DNA from: Bradyrhizobium erythrophlei
GTDB lineage: Bacteria > Pseudomonadota > Alphaproteobacteria > Rhizobiales > Xanthobacteraceae
Assembly: GCF_900129425.1 (NCBI RefSeq)
Contig: NZ_LT670817.1
Span: forward strand, 7,654,001 to 7,718,000
DNA length: 64,000 nt
Direction of reading: 5' to 3'
Under the pieces are notes generated by a model. The model saw only the letters and a program-made list of their open reading frames with translations, had not been told where the DNA came from and made no database searches. Positions 1 to 9,120 of this stretch are shown here, piece by piece; positions within the stretch are counted from its first letter, which is position 1, and each line of letters opens with the position of its first letter. A program made the translations under genes and the position numbers.

Positions 1-363
1 CCATGCTGGAAGCGGATCCAGCGGCTGGAAGCCGACGGAGTGATCCTGCGCCGCGTCGCGCTGGTCGACCAGAACAAGATCGGGCTCGGCATCTCCGTAT
101 TTGTGTCGGTGGAGAGCGCCGACCATTCCGAGACCTGGCTTCGCAAATTCGCCGACGCCGTCAGCGCAATGCCTGAGGTGATGGAATTCTACCGAATGGC
201 CGGCGACGTCGACTACATGCTGCGCGTCGTGGTCGCGGACATGCAGAGCTACGACGTGTTTTACAAGAAGCTGATCGGCGCGGTGCCGCTGAAGAATGTC
301 ACCTCGCGTTTCGCGATGGAGAAGATCAAGTCGGTCACCGCGCTGCCGGTGCCGGCGGCGTAG
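1..363 (+). CDS. Lrp/AsnC-family transcriptional regulator, C-terminal part
   Basis: The reading frame is open from base 1, so the gene begins left of the window. The visible part starts at the end of the DNA-binding helix ('CWKRIQRLE') and continues through the ligand-binding RAM/AsnC domain, with the typical 'GDVDYMLRVV' strand and a short C-terminal tail. Lrp-type proteins are octameric or dimeric regulators of amino-acid metabolism; the ligand cannot be told from this part. A GTG at position 40 could be mistaken for a start, but it lies inside the recognition-helix linker and the upstream codons are clearly coding. No partner gene is visible on this side. Confidence 0.9.
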   Translation, partial: PCWKRIQRLEADGVILRRVALVDQNKIGLGISVFVSVESADHSETWLRKFADAVSAMPEVMEFYRMAGDVDYMLRVVVADMQSYDVFYKKLIGAVPLKNVTSRFAMEKIKSVTALPVPAA

Positions 364-413
364 GCATTTTTTTCAGCTTCGGGCAAATCCCGACGACACC
401 GGCAATTGCGGTT

Positions 414-500
414 GTCATACGCGGGCTTGACCCGCGTATCCATCCATCTTTGAAGACTCTCGCGAAGAAGATGGATTGCCGGGTCAAGCCCGGCAATGAC
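414..500. repeat. Intergenic palindromic repeat
   Basis: Two long arms (about 414-450 and 469-500) are imperfect reverse complements, each containing GGGCTTGACCC and ATCCATCTT or their complements. It sits between the convergent Lrp gene and the phosphomutase gene and can fold into a large hairpin. This is the common intergenic palindrome style of Bradyrhizobium-like genomes and may also act as a bidirectional transcription barrier. Confidence 0.8.
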
Positions 501-509
501 GGGTTGGGC

Positions 510-2009
510 TCAAATCTTCTGATTGTACGCGCCGACTTCCGGATGCGTTCGCAGCACCGAATCCATCGCCTCGAACAGGTCGCGCATGCGCTGCTCGGAC
601 ACCGGGCTCTCGACCACGACCACCAGTTCCGGCTTGTTGGAGGAAGCCCGCACCAGGCCCCAGCTGCCATCCTCGACCGTGACGCGCACGCCGTTGACGG
701 TGACGAGATCGCGGATGTTTTGCCCCGCAACCTTCTCGCCCTTGGTCTGCATCGCCTCGAAATGCTTCACCACGCTGTCGACGATGCCGTATTTGGCTTC
801 GTCGGCGCAATGCGGCGACATGGTCGGCGACGACCAGGTTTTCGGCAGCGCGTCTTTCAAATCCGCCATCGATTTGCCGGGCGCGCGATCGAGCATCTCG
901 CAGATCGCGATCGCCGAGATCAGGCCGTCGTCATAGCCGCGGCCGAGCGGTGCGTTGAAGAAAAAGTGACCGGATTTCTCGAAACCCGCCAGCGCGCCCA
1001 GTTCATTGGTGCGGCGCTTCATGTAGGAGTGGCCAGTCTTCCAGTAGGTGGTTTTCGCACCCTGCTTTTGCAGCATGGGATCGGTGATGAACAGCCCGGT
1101 CGACTTCACGTCGACCACGAACTGCGCGTTCTGATGGATCGCCGACATATCCCGCGCCAGCATCACGCCGACCTTGTCGGCGAAAATCTCCTCGCCGGTA
1201 TTGTCGACCACGCCGCAGCGGTCGCCGTCGCCATCGAAACCGAGGCCGACATCGGCCTTGTGTGTCAGCACGGCGTCGCGGATGGCGTGCAGCATTTCCA
1301 TGTCTTCGGGATTGGGATTGTATTTCGGGAAGGTATAGTCGAGTTCGGTATCGAGCGGCACCACCTCGCAGCCGATTGCTTCCATCACCTGCGGGGCGAA
1401 GGCGCCCGCGGTGCCGTTGCCGCAGGCGACCACGACTTTCAGCTTGCGCTTCAGCTTCGTCCGCCTGGTCAGGTCGGCAATGTAGCGCGCCGGAAAATTC
1501 TCGTGAAACTGATATGAGCCGCCAGCCTTGTTCTTGAAGTCGGCATTGAGCACGATCTCCTTCAGGCGACTCATCTCGTCGGGGCCGAACGTGAGCGGCC
1601 GGTTGGCGCCCATCTTGACGCCGGTCCAGCCATTGTCGTTATGCGACGCCGTCACCATCGCAACGCAGGGCACGTCGAGTTCGAATTGCGCGAAATAGGC
1701 CATCGGGGTCATGCACAGGCCGATGTCGTGGACCCTGCAGCCCGATGCCTGCAGCCCGGAAATCAGCGCGTATTTGATCGATGCCGAATAGCCGCGGAAA
1801 TCATGGCCGGTAACGACCTCCTGGCTGGCGCCGAGTTCGGCGATCAGCGCGCCCAGCCCCATGCCCAGTGCCTGAATGCCCATCAGGTTGATTTCCTTGC
1901 CGAATAGCCAGCGGGCGTCGTATTCGCGAAAACCGGTCGCCTTCACCATCGGCTCGGATTCATAGGCATAGGTGTTCGGAACCAGCAGGGATTTCGGCTT
2001 CGGAAACAT
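510..2009 (-). CDS. Phosphomannomutase/phosphoglucomutase
   Basis: A 499-residue alpha-D-phosphohexomutase that interconverts hexose 1- and 6-phosphates and feeds polysaccharide precursor synthesis in the cytoplasm. The phosphoserine loop 'TASHN' is at residues 120-124 (Ser122), the metal-binding 'DGDGDR' at about 259-264, and the sugar-binding loop appears as 'EKSGH'. The C-terminal phosphate-binding domain follows. Length and order match the family. The start at 2009 puts 'MFPKPKSL' at the N-terminus, normal for rhizobial members. It stands alone, divergent from nothing obvious, but the downstream genes on the same strand include UDP-glucose dehydrogenase, which uses a product of the same pathway. 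Whether glucose or mannose phosphate is preferred cannot be read from sequence. Confidence 0.93.
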   Translation of the reverse strand: MFPKPKSLLVPNTYAYESEPMVKATGFREYDARWLFGKEINLMGIQALGMGLGALIAELGASQEVVTGHDFRGYSASIKYALISGLQASGCRVHDIGLCMTPMAYFAQFELDVPCVAMVTASHNDNGWTGVKMGANRPLTFGPDEMSRLKEIVLNADFKNKAGGSYQFHENFPARYIADLTRRTKLKRKLKVVVACGNGTAGAFAPQVMEAIGCEVVPLDTELDYTFPKYNPNPEDMEMLHAIRDAVLTHKADVGLGFDGDGDRCGVVDNTGEEIFADKVGVMLARDMSAIHQNAQFVVDVKSTGLFITDPMLQKQGAKTTYWKTGHSYMKRRTNELGALAGFEKSGHFFFNAPLGRGYDDGLISAIAICEMLDRAPGKSMADLKDALPKTWSSPTMSPHCADEAKYGIVDSVVKHFEAMQTKGEKVAGQNIRDLVTVNGVRVTVEDGSWGLVRASSNKPELVVVVESPVSEQRMRDLFEAMDSVLRTHPEVGAYNQKI

Positions 2010-2135
2010 TCAAATGGCCTCGTCATGAAACGGAAAAGGAATACGCTGAAGCCATAGCGAATGCATGGGCGCAGCGGAAGGCGGGACAGCCTTATCTTGA
2101 AAATTGATTGCGGCGGATTGGCAGCAAAAGAGCCC

Positions 2136-2657
2136 TTATTGCTCCAGCACCATCTGGCCGTTGGCGTATTCGAACCGCTTCAGTTTCGACAGAAACGACA
2201 GGCCGAGCAGGTTTTCCGACAGCGCCTCATCGGGCAATACCATGGCATCGACGTCGCGCACCACCAGTTCGCCGAGTTCGACCATGGCAAGCCGGGTGCG
2301 CGCCGCCTTGACGGTGCCGTTGGCGGTGGTGACGGTGGCGTTGTAATCGCCGCGGGACGGACGTAGCCCGAACCGCGCCGCCGAGGTTTCATTCAGCGCG
2401 ATCACCGACGCGCCGGTATCGACCATGAAGCCGATGCGCTGGCCGTCGATCCGGCCTTCGGTTTCAAAATGGCCGCGGGCGTCGCGCGGGATGCTGAGGG
2501 TGCGTGAACTGCTCTGCCCGACGGTTTCGACGGAGTCAGCCTTGCGCGAGGCGGCATCGGCGAGCGCCGGCGTCGTCGCCGTCATCTTGTCTGCCATCTG
2601 CGCCATGTAGGTGCCGAGACCAATCATGACAGCGGCAAAAATCATAATGTTACGCAT
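2136..2657 (-). CDS. Retropepsin-like aspartic protease, membrane anchored (TIGR02281 type)
   Basis: The protein has one N-terminal hydrophobic segment ('MIFAAVMIGLGTYMAQM') that should anchor it in the inner membrane, a short linker, then a single retroviral-type aspartic protease domain with the catalytic motif 'VDTGAS' and a later 'LLGLSFL' strand. Such clan AA proteins of alphaproteobacteria are thought to act as dimers in the periplasm; their substrates are not known. The start is placed at 2657 ('MRNIMIF') because the hydrophobic segment then begins at the N-terminus as in relatives; a longer open frame reaches 2741 but adds residues that look like noise. It stands alone between the phosphomutase and the HAD phosphatase. 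Confidence 0.85.
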   Translation of the reverse strand: MRNIMIFAAVMIGLGTYMAQMADKMTATTPALADAASRKADSVETVGQSSSRTLSIPRDARGHFETEGRIDGQRIGFMVDTGASVIALNETSAARFGLRPSRGDYNATVTTANGTVKAARTRLAMVELGELVVRDVDAMVLPDEALSENLLGLSFLSKLKRFEYANGQMVLEQ

Positions 2658-2833
2658 TACGCCACACTCGATGAGAAGACCGGCCGATATCACCACGTCG
2701 GCCGCCAAGCCGCGACTAACGGAGGCGACGAACGCTGCCATTTTGGCGAAAAGGATGAGCGAAGCGTTAACGCGGCCCGCTATTTCTCCCGCAAGAGCGG
2801 GCGCGCGGGCAACCCGTGCCGGCAGTTATTTAG

Positions 2834-3520
2834 TCAATGTTCGTGCATCGAAACCGGCGAGGCCAGCGGTTCTTCTCGCGCCAGATATCGCTCGAAATCG
2901 CCAACCGAGGAAACCACCAGGGAGCAACCGGCATCGATCAGCGATGATCTGGTATGGCCTCCGCTCAGCGTTCCCCAGGCCGAGGCGCCGGCGCGCCGTG
3001 CCGCCTGCGCATCGAACGGGGTATCCCCGATCATGGTGGCGAACTCGGCCGGCGCACCGCCGAGATGACGCAGCGCCAGTTCCACCAAGGCTGGATCGGG
3101 CTTGCCTTTGGAAACCTCGTCGCCGCACGCGACCGCGTCGAAGAGATCGTCGACGTTCATCAGAGCGCGATAGCGTTTCAGTTCGTCGTCCTTGCAATCG
3201 GTGGCGAGCGCAATGCGCCCACCCCGCGACTTGATGGCGGCGAAAGTCGCGCGCACCCCGGGAAACTCTCGCACCCGCGGCAGATAGAGCGCGCGATAGC
3301 GCTCGCCTTGCGCTTTCAAGACATCCTTGCGGGCATGTTCGTCGAGACCGGGAGCCAGGATCGCCAGCATCTCGTCGCCGTCCATGCCCGACAGCCGCTG
3401 CAAATGCGCCGACGGCACCCGCAGAGCGAAGGCAGCCAGTGTCTCGCCCCAGCATTGCAGGATCTCTGCGACGCAGTCGATCAGGGTACCTTCGACGTCA
3501 AAGATATAGGCCGCGCTCAT
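2834..3520 (-). CDS. HAD-superfamily phosphatase (phosphoglycolate phosphatase-like)
   Basis: A 228-residue haloacid-dehalogenase hydrolase with an alpha-helical cap. Motif I is 'FDVEGTLID' with nucleophile Asp8, motif II lies in 'LATDC', motif III is the lysine in 'SKGKPDP', and motif IV is 'GDTPFD'. The order and size fit the Gph/YjjG-type phosphatases acting on small phosphorylated metabolites. One unusual point is that the second aspartate of the DxD motif, normally the acid/base, is replaced by glutamate (Glu10). The substrate cannot be assigned. The gene lies between the protease and hrpB on the same strand, with gaps large enough for separate promoters. Confidence 0.85.
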   Translation of the reverse strand: MSAAYIFDVEGTLIDCVAEILQCWGETLAAFALRVPSAHLQRLSGMDGDEMLAILAPGLDEHARKDVLKAQGERYRALYLPRVREFPGVRATFAAIKSRGGRIALATDCKDDELKRYRALMNVDDLFDAVACGDEVSKGKPDPALVELALRHLGGAPAEFATMIGDTPFDAQAARRAGASAWGTLSGGHTRSSLIDAGCSLVVSSVGDFERYLAREEPLASPVSMHEH

Positions 3521-3627
3521 CCGACACCTACCGGCGACAGCTTCCGGAAGGGAACGCGCGGAGCTCCAAAGGGTTCACTGCCCCGCCATATTTCTGTCAT
3601 CCAAACTTCATCCGGATGGAGCGGAAA

Positions 3628-6189
3628 TCAGGTTCCGCGTGGCTTCACGCGCCGGGTCGGCATCGCACTCGCCGGATCCTCTGGCCAGGGATGTCTGGGA
3701 TAGCGCCCGCGCAGATCGGAACGCACCGCCGCATAGCTGCCGCGCCAAAAACCCGGCAGGTCCCGCGTGACCTGCACCGGGCGGTGTGCCGGCGACAACA
3801 GTTCCAGCACCAGCGGTATTTTGCCTTTCGCGATCGACGGGTGGGTGTTGAGCCCGAACAGTTCCTGCAACCGGACGGCAATTGTCGGCCCCTGCTCGGC
3901 CTCGTAATCGATCGCGAGCTGGGTGCCGGTCGGCGCCTCGAAATGCGTCGGCGCTTCGCGCTCCAGCCGCGCCCGCAATTCCCAGGGCAACAGCGTCATC
4001 AGTGCATCCGACAGATCGCCGGCTGAAATGTCCTTCAGCGAAGTCTTGTCGGAGAGCACAGGCACCAGCCATGCCTCGCGCTGCGCCGCCAGCGCGTCGT
4101 CGGACAGATCAGGCCAGGGTGCGCCTTCCGCGGCGCGCAAAAACATCACGCGATCGCGCCACTGTTTCAGGGGTTTCGACCATGGCAGCCTGTCGAGTCC
4201 GGAAGCAATCAGGCCATCGGCGAGCACACGCGCGGTTTCCGCCGAGGGCTGCAGCGCCATCGGCGCCTCCGACAGCGTGATCGCGTGCAATGTTTTCCTG
4301 CGGCGCGCCCGCAGGGCGAGCGCGCTTCGGTCGAACGTTATCTGATCCGCGGTCTCGATCTGATCGGCGAAGTGCTGTTCGATTTCCCCTTGGGTAATCG
4401 GCGCCGCCAGCAGGATGCGCCCCTGCGCCGCCGCGCCGGTCAGTTCGGCGACCGCGATATAGGGCGCGCGCGCCAGCGCCGAGGCCTGGTCAACCGCGGC
4501 GCCGCGACCGTTGGCCAGCACAAAGCTGCTATTGCCGCGGTTGCGCGCGACGCGGTCCGGGAAGGCGAAGGCCAGCATGACGCCGGTGGTTAGCTCTTCT
4601 TCATCCGAGCGGAAGCCTCTCTGCTCCCCGCCCCGCCCCGCCCCCACAAGGGGGGAGGGAGAAGAAAAGGCGGTCGCGCCGACTGTCTCGCTGGCAGCCT
4701 TTTCACTCGCAGCCACCTGCGACGCCCAGCGTTGCGCCAGGCTGCGCGCGCTGGCGGCGCGTTGCGAGCGGTCGCGGCGGAATTGATCGAGCCGAAAATC
4801 GAGGTCGACGCCATCGCCGCCTAGGCCGCGCTCGGTGAGCACGGCGGCAATTTCGGAGGCTTCCTCGCCGGCGCCGAGGCGATGCGAATCCACGATCATC
4901 CGCGCCAGCCGCGGCGGCAGCGCCAGCGCGCGCAGGCTCCGGCCTTCCGCCGTGATCCGGCCGTCGCCGTCGAGCGCGCCGAGTTCGCGCAACAGGCTGC
5001 GCGCTTCCTTAAGCGCCGGCGCGGGCGGGGCATCGAGAAACGAAAGCGTGGTGGGATCGCTGACGCCCCATTGCGCGACGTCGAGCAGCAGCGAGGAGAG
5101 ATCGGCGCTGAGAATCTCGGGCTGGGTATAGGCCGCCAGCGACGCGGTCTGCGGCTCATCCCACAGCCGGTAGCACACACCAGGCTCGGTGCGGCCGGCG
5201 CGGCCGCGGCGCTGATCGACCGCGGCGCGCGAGGCTCGCACGGTTTCCAGCCGCGTCAGCCCGATATCAGGCTCATAGCGCGGCACCCGTGCCACGCCGG
5301 AGTCGACGACAATGCGGACACCTTCGATGGTCAGCGATGTCTCGGCAATCGACGTCGCCAGCACAACCTTGCGCCGGCCTTTCGGCGCAGGCGCAATGGC
5401 GCGGTCCTGCACAGCGGCATCGAGCGCGCCGAACAGCGGCACGATTTCGATGGCAGCGTCGTGGACGCGTTCGCCGAGAAAGGTCTGGGTGCGGCGAATT
5501 TCCGCGGCACCCGGCAGAAACGCCAGCACCGAACCCGGATCGGCGCGCAGCGCCATCGCGATCGCATCCGCCATCTGCCGCTCCAGCGGCGCGTCCGCCC
5601 TGCGGCCGAGATAGCGGGTCTCGACCGGAAAGGCGCGGCCTTCGCTTGATATCACCGGCGCGTCGCCGAGCAGTTTTGCCACGCGCGCGCCGTCGAGGGT
5701 TGCCGACATCACGAGGATACGCAGGTCCTCGCGCAGGCCCACCTGCGCATCGCGGGCCAGCGCCAGGCCGAGATCGGCATCGAGCGAGCGCTCGTGAAAC
5801 TCGTCGAACAGCACCGCGGCAACGCCCGACAATTCCGGATCGTCGAGGATCTGCCGCGAAAAGATGCCCTCGGTGACGACCTCGATCCGGGTTGCGCGAG
5901 ATATCTTCGAGCCGAAGCGGACGCGGTAGCCCACGGTCTCGCCGACCCTTTCTCCTATTGTCTGCGCCATGCGCTCGGCGCTGGCGCGGGCCGCGATCCG
6001 CCGCGGCTCCAGCACGATGATTCTCCTACCCTTCGCCCACGGCGCATCCAGCAGCGCCAGCGGCACCCGCGTGGTTTTGCCGGCGCCCGGCGGCGCCACC
6101 AGCACGGCGGCGTTACGGCCTGCGAGCGTGCGCGCCAGTTCGTCGAGTACGGCGTCGATCGGAAGCGGGATGTCGAAGGAGCGGGGCAA
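3628..6189 (-). CDS. hrpB: ATP-dependent RNA helicase HrpB
   Basis: An 853-residue DEAH-type helicase. Walker A 'GAGKTT' is at residues 35-40 and the DEAH-box variant 'DEFH' at 129-132. Motif III 'SAT', motif V-VI with 'QRRGRAGRTEPG' and the winged-helix/ratchet region follow, then the long HrpB-specific C-terminal region ending in the conserved 'LPGFWRGSYAAVRSDLRGRYPRHPWPE' type segment (only key residues noted here). HrpB resembles eukaryotic DEAH RNA helicases; its bacterial role is poorly defined. Around residues 500-535 the protein has a low-complexity insertion rich in Ser, Gly and Arg that matches, at DNA level, the palindromic repeats found between genes (see separate entry). Reading frame stays intact, so the gene is probably functional. 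Confidence 0.92.
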   Translation of the reverse strand: MPRSFDIPLPIDAVLDELARTLAGRNAAVLVAPPGAGKTTRVPLALLDAPWAKGRRIIVLEPRRIAARASAERMAQTIGERVGETVGYRVRFGSKISRATRIEVVTEGIFSRQILDDPELSGVAAVLFDEFHERSLDADLGLALARDAQVGLREDLRILVMSATLDGARVAKLLGDAPVISSEGRAFPVETRYLGRRADAPLERQMADAIAMALRADPGSVLAFLPGAAEIRRTQTFLGERVHDAAIEIVPLFGALDAAVQDRAIAPAPKGRRKVVLATSIAETSLTIEGVRIVVDSGVARVPRYEPDIGLTRLETVRASRAAVDQRRGRAGRTEPGVCYRLWDEPQTASLAAYTQPEILSADLSSLLLDVAQWGVSDPTTLSFLDAPPAPALKEARSLLRELGALDGDGRITAEGRSLRALALPPRLARMIVDSHRLGAGEEASEIAAVLTERGLGGDGVDLDFRLDQFRRDRSQRAASARSLAQRWASQVAASEKAASETVGATAFSSPSPLVGAGRGGEQRGFRSDEEELTTGVMLAFAFPDRVARNRGNSSFVLANGRGAAVDQASALARAPYIAVAELTGAAAQGRILLAAPITQGEIEQHFADQIETADQITFDRSALALRARRRKTLHAITLSEAPMALQPSAETARVLADGLIASGLDRLPWSKPLKQWRDRVMFLRAAEGAPWPDLSDDALAAQREAWLVPVLSDKTSLKDISAGDLSDALMTLLPWELRARLEREAPTHFEAPTGTQLAIDYEAEQGPTIAVRLQELFGLNTHPSIAKGKIPLVLELLSPAHRPVQVTRDLPGFWRGSYAAVRSDLRGRYPRHPWPEDPASAMPTRRVKPRGT
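4591..4690. repeat. Palindromic repeat inserted in frame within hrpB
   Basis: The stretch contains 'CGCCCCCACAAGGGGGGAGGGAG', i.e. the same C-rich arm / ACAAG / G-rich arm design as the intergenic repeat at 6207-6367. It encodes a 'SPLVGAGRGG'-like peptide in hrpB and keeps the frame open. HrpB homologues normally have no such segment here (from general knowledge of the family). Confidence 0.65.
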
Positions 6190-6206
6190 TCAAGACTCGC
6201 ATTCGG

Positions 6207-6367
6207 ATTCTTCCCCTCGCCCCTTGTGGGTGAGGGTGGCGTCTCACGAAGTGAGGCGACGGGTGGGGGGTCTGTCTCCGCGGATAGAGACCCCTCATCC
6301 GGCGCGCTCAGGAGCACAAGTGCGCTCCAAAGCGAGCCACCTTCTCCCACAAGGGAAGAAGGGAAGA
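6207..6367. repeat. Intergenic palindromic repeat (CTTGTGGG / CCCACAAG arms)
   Basis: Between hrpB and ugd lies a long composite palindrome. Outer arms are 'CCCCTTGTGGGTGAGGGTGG' near 6220 and its rough complement with 'CCACCTTCTCCCACAAGGG' near 6340; an inner hairpin 'TCTCACGAAGTGAGGCGA' and 'GTCTCCGCGGATAGAGAC' are also visible. It fills almost the whole gap and may end transcription of ugd. Confidence 0.75.
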
Positions 6368-6374
6368 AAGCGCG

Positions 6375-7694
6375 TCATTGCCGCGGTTCTGGACCTCGCC
6401 CGACGCTTTCGTAGGTAAAGCCGAGCGCGACCATCTCCTCGGGCCGGTAGATGTTGCGCAGGTCGACGATCACGGGCTGCGCCATCTCGCGTTTCAGGCG
6501 TTCCAGGTCGAGCGTGCGGTACTGCACCCACTCGGTCACCACCACCATCGCGTGGGCGCCGCGCACGCACGCATAGGGGTCGTCGCAATATTCGATATCC
6601 GGCAATTCGCGGCGCGCCTGCTCCATGCCGACCGGATCGTGGGCGCGCACTTTGGCGCCCATGTCGAGCAGCCCGGTCACCAGCGGTATCGACGGCGCCT
6701 CGCGCATGTCGTCGGTATCGGGCTTGAAGGTGAGGCCGAGCACCGCGACGGTCTTGCCACGCAGGCCGCCGCCCGCCGCGTTGGAGACCTTGCGCGCCAT
6801 CGCGCGCTTGCGGTTGTCGTTGACCGCCAGCACCGCCTCGACGATCCGCAGCGGCACGTCATGATCGAGCGCGATCTTGACGAGCGCGCGGGTATCCTTG
6901 GGGAAACAGGAGCCGCCGAAGCCCGGCCCTGCATGCAGGAATTTAGCGCCGATGCGATTGTCCAGCCCGATGCCGCGCGCGACCTCCTGCACGTCGGCGC
7001 CGACCTTTTCGGACAGATCGGCGATCTCGTTGATGAAGGTGATCTTGGTGGCGAGGAACGCGTTGGCCGCGTATTTGATCAGTTCCGCGGTGCGCCGCGC
7101 GGTGAACATCACCGGCGCCTGATTGAGCGACAACGGCCGGTAGATATCACCGAGCACCTTGCGCCCGCGCTCGTCCGATGTGCCGACCACGATGCGGTCC
7201 GGAAACTTGAAGTCGCGGATCGCGGCGCCCTCGCGCAAGAATTCCGGATTGGAGGCGACCACGACATCGGCGGAGGGATTGGTTTCGCGAATCAAGCGTT
7301 CGACTTCGTCGCCGGTGCCGACCGGCACGGTCGATTTGGTGACGACCACGGTGAAGCCGGAAAGCGCAGCGGCGATCTCGCGCGCGGCGCTGTGGACATA
7401 ACTCAGATCGGCGTGGCCGTCACCGCGCCGCGACGGCGTCCCGACCGCGATGAATACCGCGTCGGCCTCGGCGACCGGAGCGGTCAGATCGGTGGCAAAA
7501 TCTAGCCGCCCGGCCTTGACGTTGGAAGCCACCAGCGAATCGAGGCCCGGCTCGAAAATCGGGATTTCGCCGCGGCGCAAGGCTGCGATCTTGTCGGCGT
7601 CCTTGTCCACGCAGGTGACCTGGTGGCCGAAATCCGCAAAACAGGCCCCTGACACCAGCCCCACATAACCTGTGCCAATCATGGCAATCCGCAT
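6375..7694 (-). CDS. ugd: UDP-glucose 6-dehydrogenase
   Basis: A 439-residue NAD-dependent enzyme oxidising UDP-glucose to UDP-glucuronate for capsule, exopolysaccharide and LPS. The Rossmann motif 'GTGYVG' is at residues 7-12, the central dimerisation helix follows 'NAFLATKI', and the catalytic cysteine is Cys263 in 'GGSCFPKDT'. The C-terminal UDP-binding domain ends near 'RNIYRPEEM'. Length matches bacterial Ugd/RkpK. The start at 7694 gives the usual 'MRIAMIGTGYVG' N-terminus. It is divergent from the acyltransferase gene across a 176-bp gap, and both products plausibly act in surface polysaccharide synthesis. Confidence in function is high; which polysaccharide is served is unknown. Confidence 0.96.
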   Translation of the reverse strand: MRIAMIGTGYVGLVSGACFADFGHQVTCVDKDADKIAALRRGEIPIFEPGLDSLVASNVKAGRLDFATDLTAPVAEADAVFIAVGTPSRRGDGHADLSYVHSAAREIAAALSGFTVVVTKSTVPVGTGDEVERLIRETNPSADVVVASNPEFLREGAAIRDFKFPDRIVVGTSDERGRKVLGDIYRPLSLNQAPVMFTARRTAELIKYAANAFLATKITFINEIADLSEKVGADVQEVARGIGLDNRIGAKFLHAGPGFGGSCFPKDTRALVKIALDHDVPLRIVEAVLAVNDNRKRAMARKVSNAAGGGLRGKTVAVLGLTFKPDTDDMREAPSIPLVTGLLDMGAKVRAHDPVGMEQARRELPDIEYCDDPYACVRGAHAMVVVTEWVQYRTLDLERLKREMAQPVIVDLRNIYRPEEMVALGFTYESVGRGPEPRQ

Positions 7695-7870
7695 GAAACA
7701 ACCTGCCTCTAATGGTTAACGCGATCGATGGTGAGCGCGTCTTAAAGCATTTCCCCGCACAGGGGAAACCCAGAAAGGTTTCAAAAATCGGCATGTCATT
7801 TGTATGAATAAAGAAGAAAGAAACCACCAAGCCCGATGATGCCGCCACGTCGGGCCGAAAAGGGACATCG

Positions 7871-8947
7871 ATGACTAAAAACGGCACATCCGCTGCCACC
7901 CAGCATTCCCTGCATTCCGTGCCATCGGCGGCAGGACGCATCGACTGGGTCGACTATGCCAAGGGCATCTGCATCGTCATGGTGGTGATGATGCATTCGG
8001 TGCTGGGCGTCGAGCTGGCCGCCGGCCAGACCGGATTCATGCATCTTCTGGTCGCGTTCGCAAAGCCGTTCCGGATGCCGGACTTCTTCCTGATCTCGGG
8101 CCTGTTCCTGTCGATCGTGATCGACCGCGACTGGCGCACTTATCTCGACCGCAAGGTTGTGCATTTCGCCTATTTCTATGTGCTGTGGGTGACGATCCAG
8201 TTCGGCTTCAAGGCGCCGTCGTTCGCGGCCGAAACCAGTTGGAGTCATGTCGGCTTCCTGTATCTGGAATCCTTCATCGAGCCGTTCGGCACGCTGTGGT
8301 TCATCTATCTGCTGCCGGTATTCTTTGTCGTCACCAAGGCGACACGGCGGATGCCGCCGCTTTTCATCTGGGGCGTGGCGGCATTGCTGGAGAGCGCGCA
8401 TGTCGCGACCGGCTGGACCGTGATCGATGAATTTGGCGCGCGCTTCGTCTATTTCTATTCCGGCTATCTGTTCGCCCAATATGTGTTCGCATTGTCCGAT
8501 CGCGCGCGGGCGCGCCCTGCGCTGGCGCTCGCGGGACTGGCGCTGTGGGCGTTCATCGACGGCAGCCTGGTTTATGCTGGTTGCAGCGAATGGCCGCTGA
8601 TCTCGCTGATGCTCGGGCTTTCCGGCGCCTGCGCCATCGTCACGCTGGGCACGCTGCTGGCGCGGGCGCACTGGCTGAATTTCCTTCGCTTTTGCGGCGA
8701 GCATTCCATCGTGATCTATCTGGCGTTCTTCCTGCCGATGGCGGCGACGCGGACGCTGCTGCTGCGGGCCGGGCTGATCCCCGACATCGGGACGATCTCG
8801 CTTGTGGTCACGATCGTGGGCGTCACCGGTGCGCTGGCGCTGTGGCGGATTGCGCTGAAGCTCGGCGCCGATTTCCTGTTCGAGCGTCCCGCCACGTTCT
8901 GGATCGCGCCGAAAAAGCCGCAGGCGGCGCTGCAGCCGGCGGAGTAA
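7871..8947 (+). CDS. Acyltransferase-3 family membrane protein
   Basis: A 358-residue polytopic membrane protein of the acyltransferase-3 (OafA/OpgC/NodX-like) family, which moves acetyl or succinyl groups onto surface sugars. After a soluble N-terminal tail the first helix carries the family signature 'DWVDYAKGICIVMVVMMHS', with the histidine thought to be catalytic. About ten hydrophobic helices follow, including 'FRMPDFFLISGLFLS', which is the conserved second region. The C-terminus is short and basic. The gene is divergent from ugd, and a shared role in decorating a uronic-acid-containing polysaccharide is possible but inferred only from position. Confidence 0.88.
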   Translation: MTKNGTSAATQHSLHSVPSAAGRIDWVDYAKGICIVMVVMMHSVLGVELAAGQTGFMHLLVAFAKPFRMPDFFLISGLFLSIVIDRDWRTYLDRKVVHFAYFYVLWVTIQFGFKAPSFAAETSWSHVGFLYLESFIEPFGTLWFIYLLPVFFVVTKATRRMPPLFIWGVAALLESAHVATGWTVIDEFGARFVYFYSGYLFAQYVFALSDRARARPALALAGLALWAFIDGSLVYAGCSEWPLISLMLGLSGACAIVTLGTLLARAHWLNFLRFCGEHSIVIYLAFFLPMAATRTLLLRAGLIPDIGTISLVVTIVGVTGALALWRIALKLGADFLFERPATFWIAPKKPQAALQPAE

Positions 8948-9120
8948 TTTTCGCACGACAGCCACAGCTGTCATCGCCACGGGCCTGCCCGGTGACCGCA
9001 CGGGGGGCATGGAACGGCTGCGGATGCAATTCAATCCGGGAGCGCTGGAAAGAGCAAAAATCACGACTCATTCCGGCCTCAAAGGCTGTCAATCAGCGCA
9101 AAAATCCCTAAATTGCGGCC

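Noticed and set aside
450..1517. Long plus-strand open frame opposite the phosphomutase gene
   Set aside because: It is antisense to a gene with clear motifs; long antisense frames are normal at this GC content and the peptide has no family character.
7796..9064. 422-codon minus-strand open frame opposite the acyltransferase gene
   Set aside because: Antisense shadow rich in Arg, Gln and Asp without domain features; the plus-strand protein has the full acyltransferase-3 signature.
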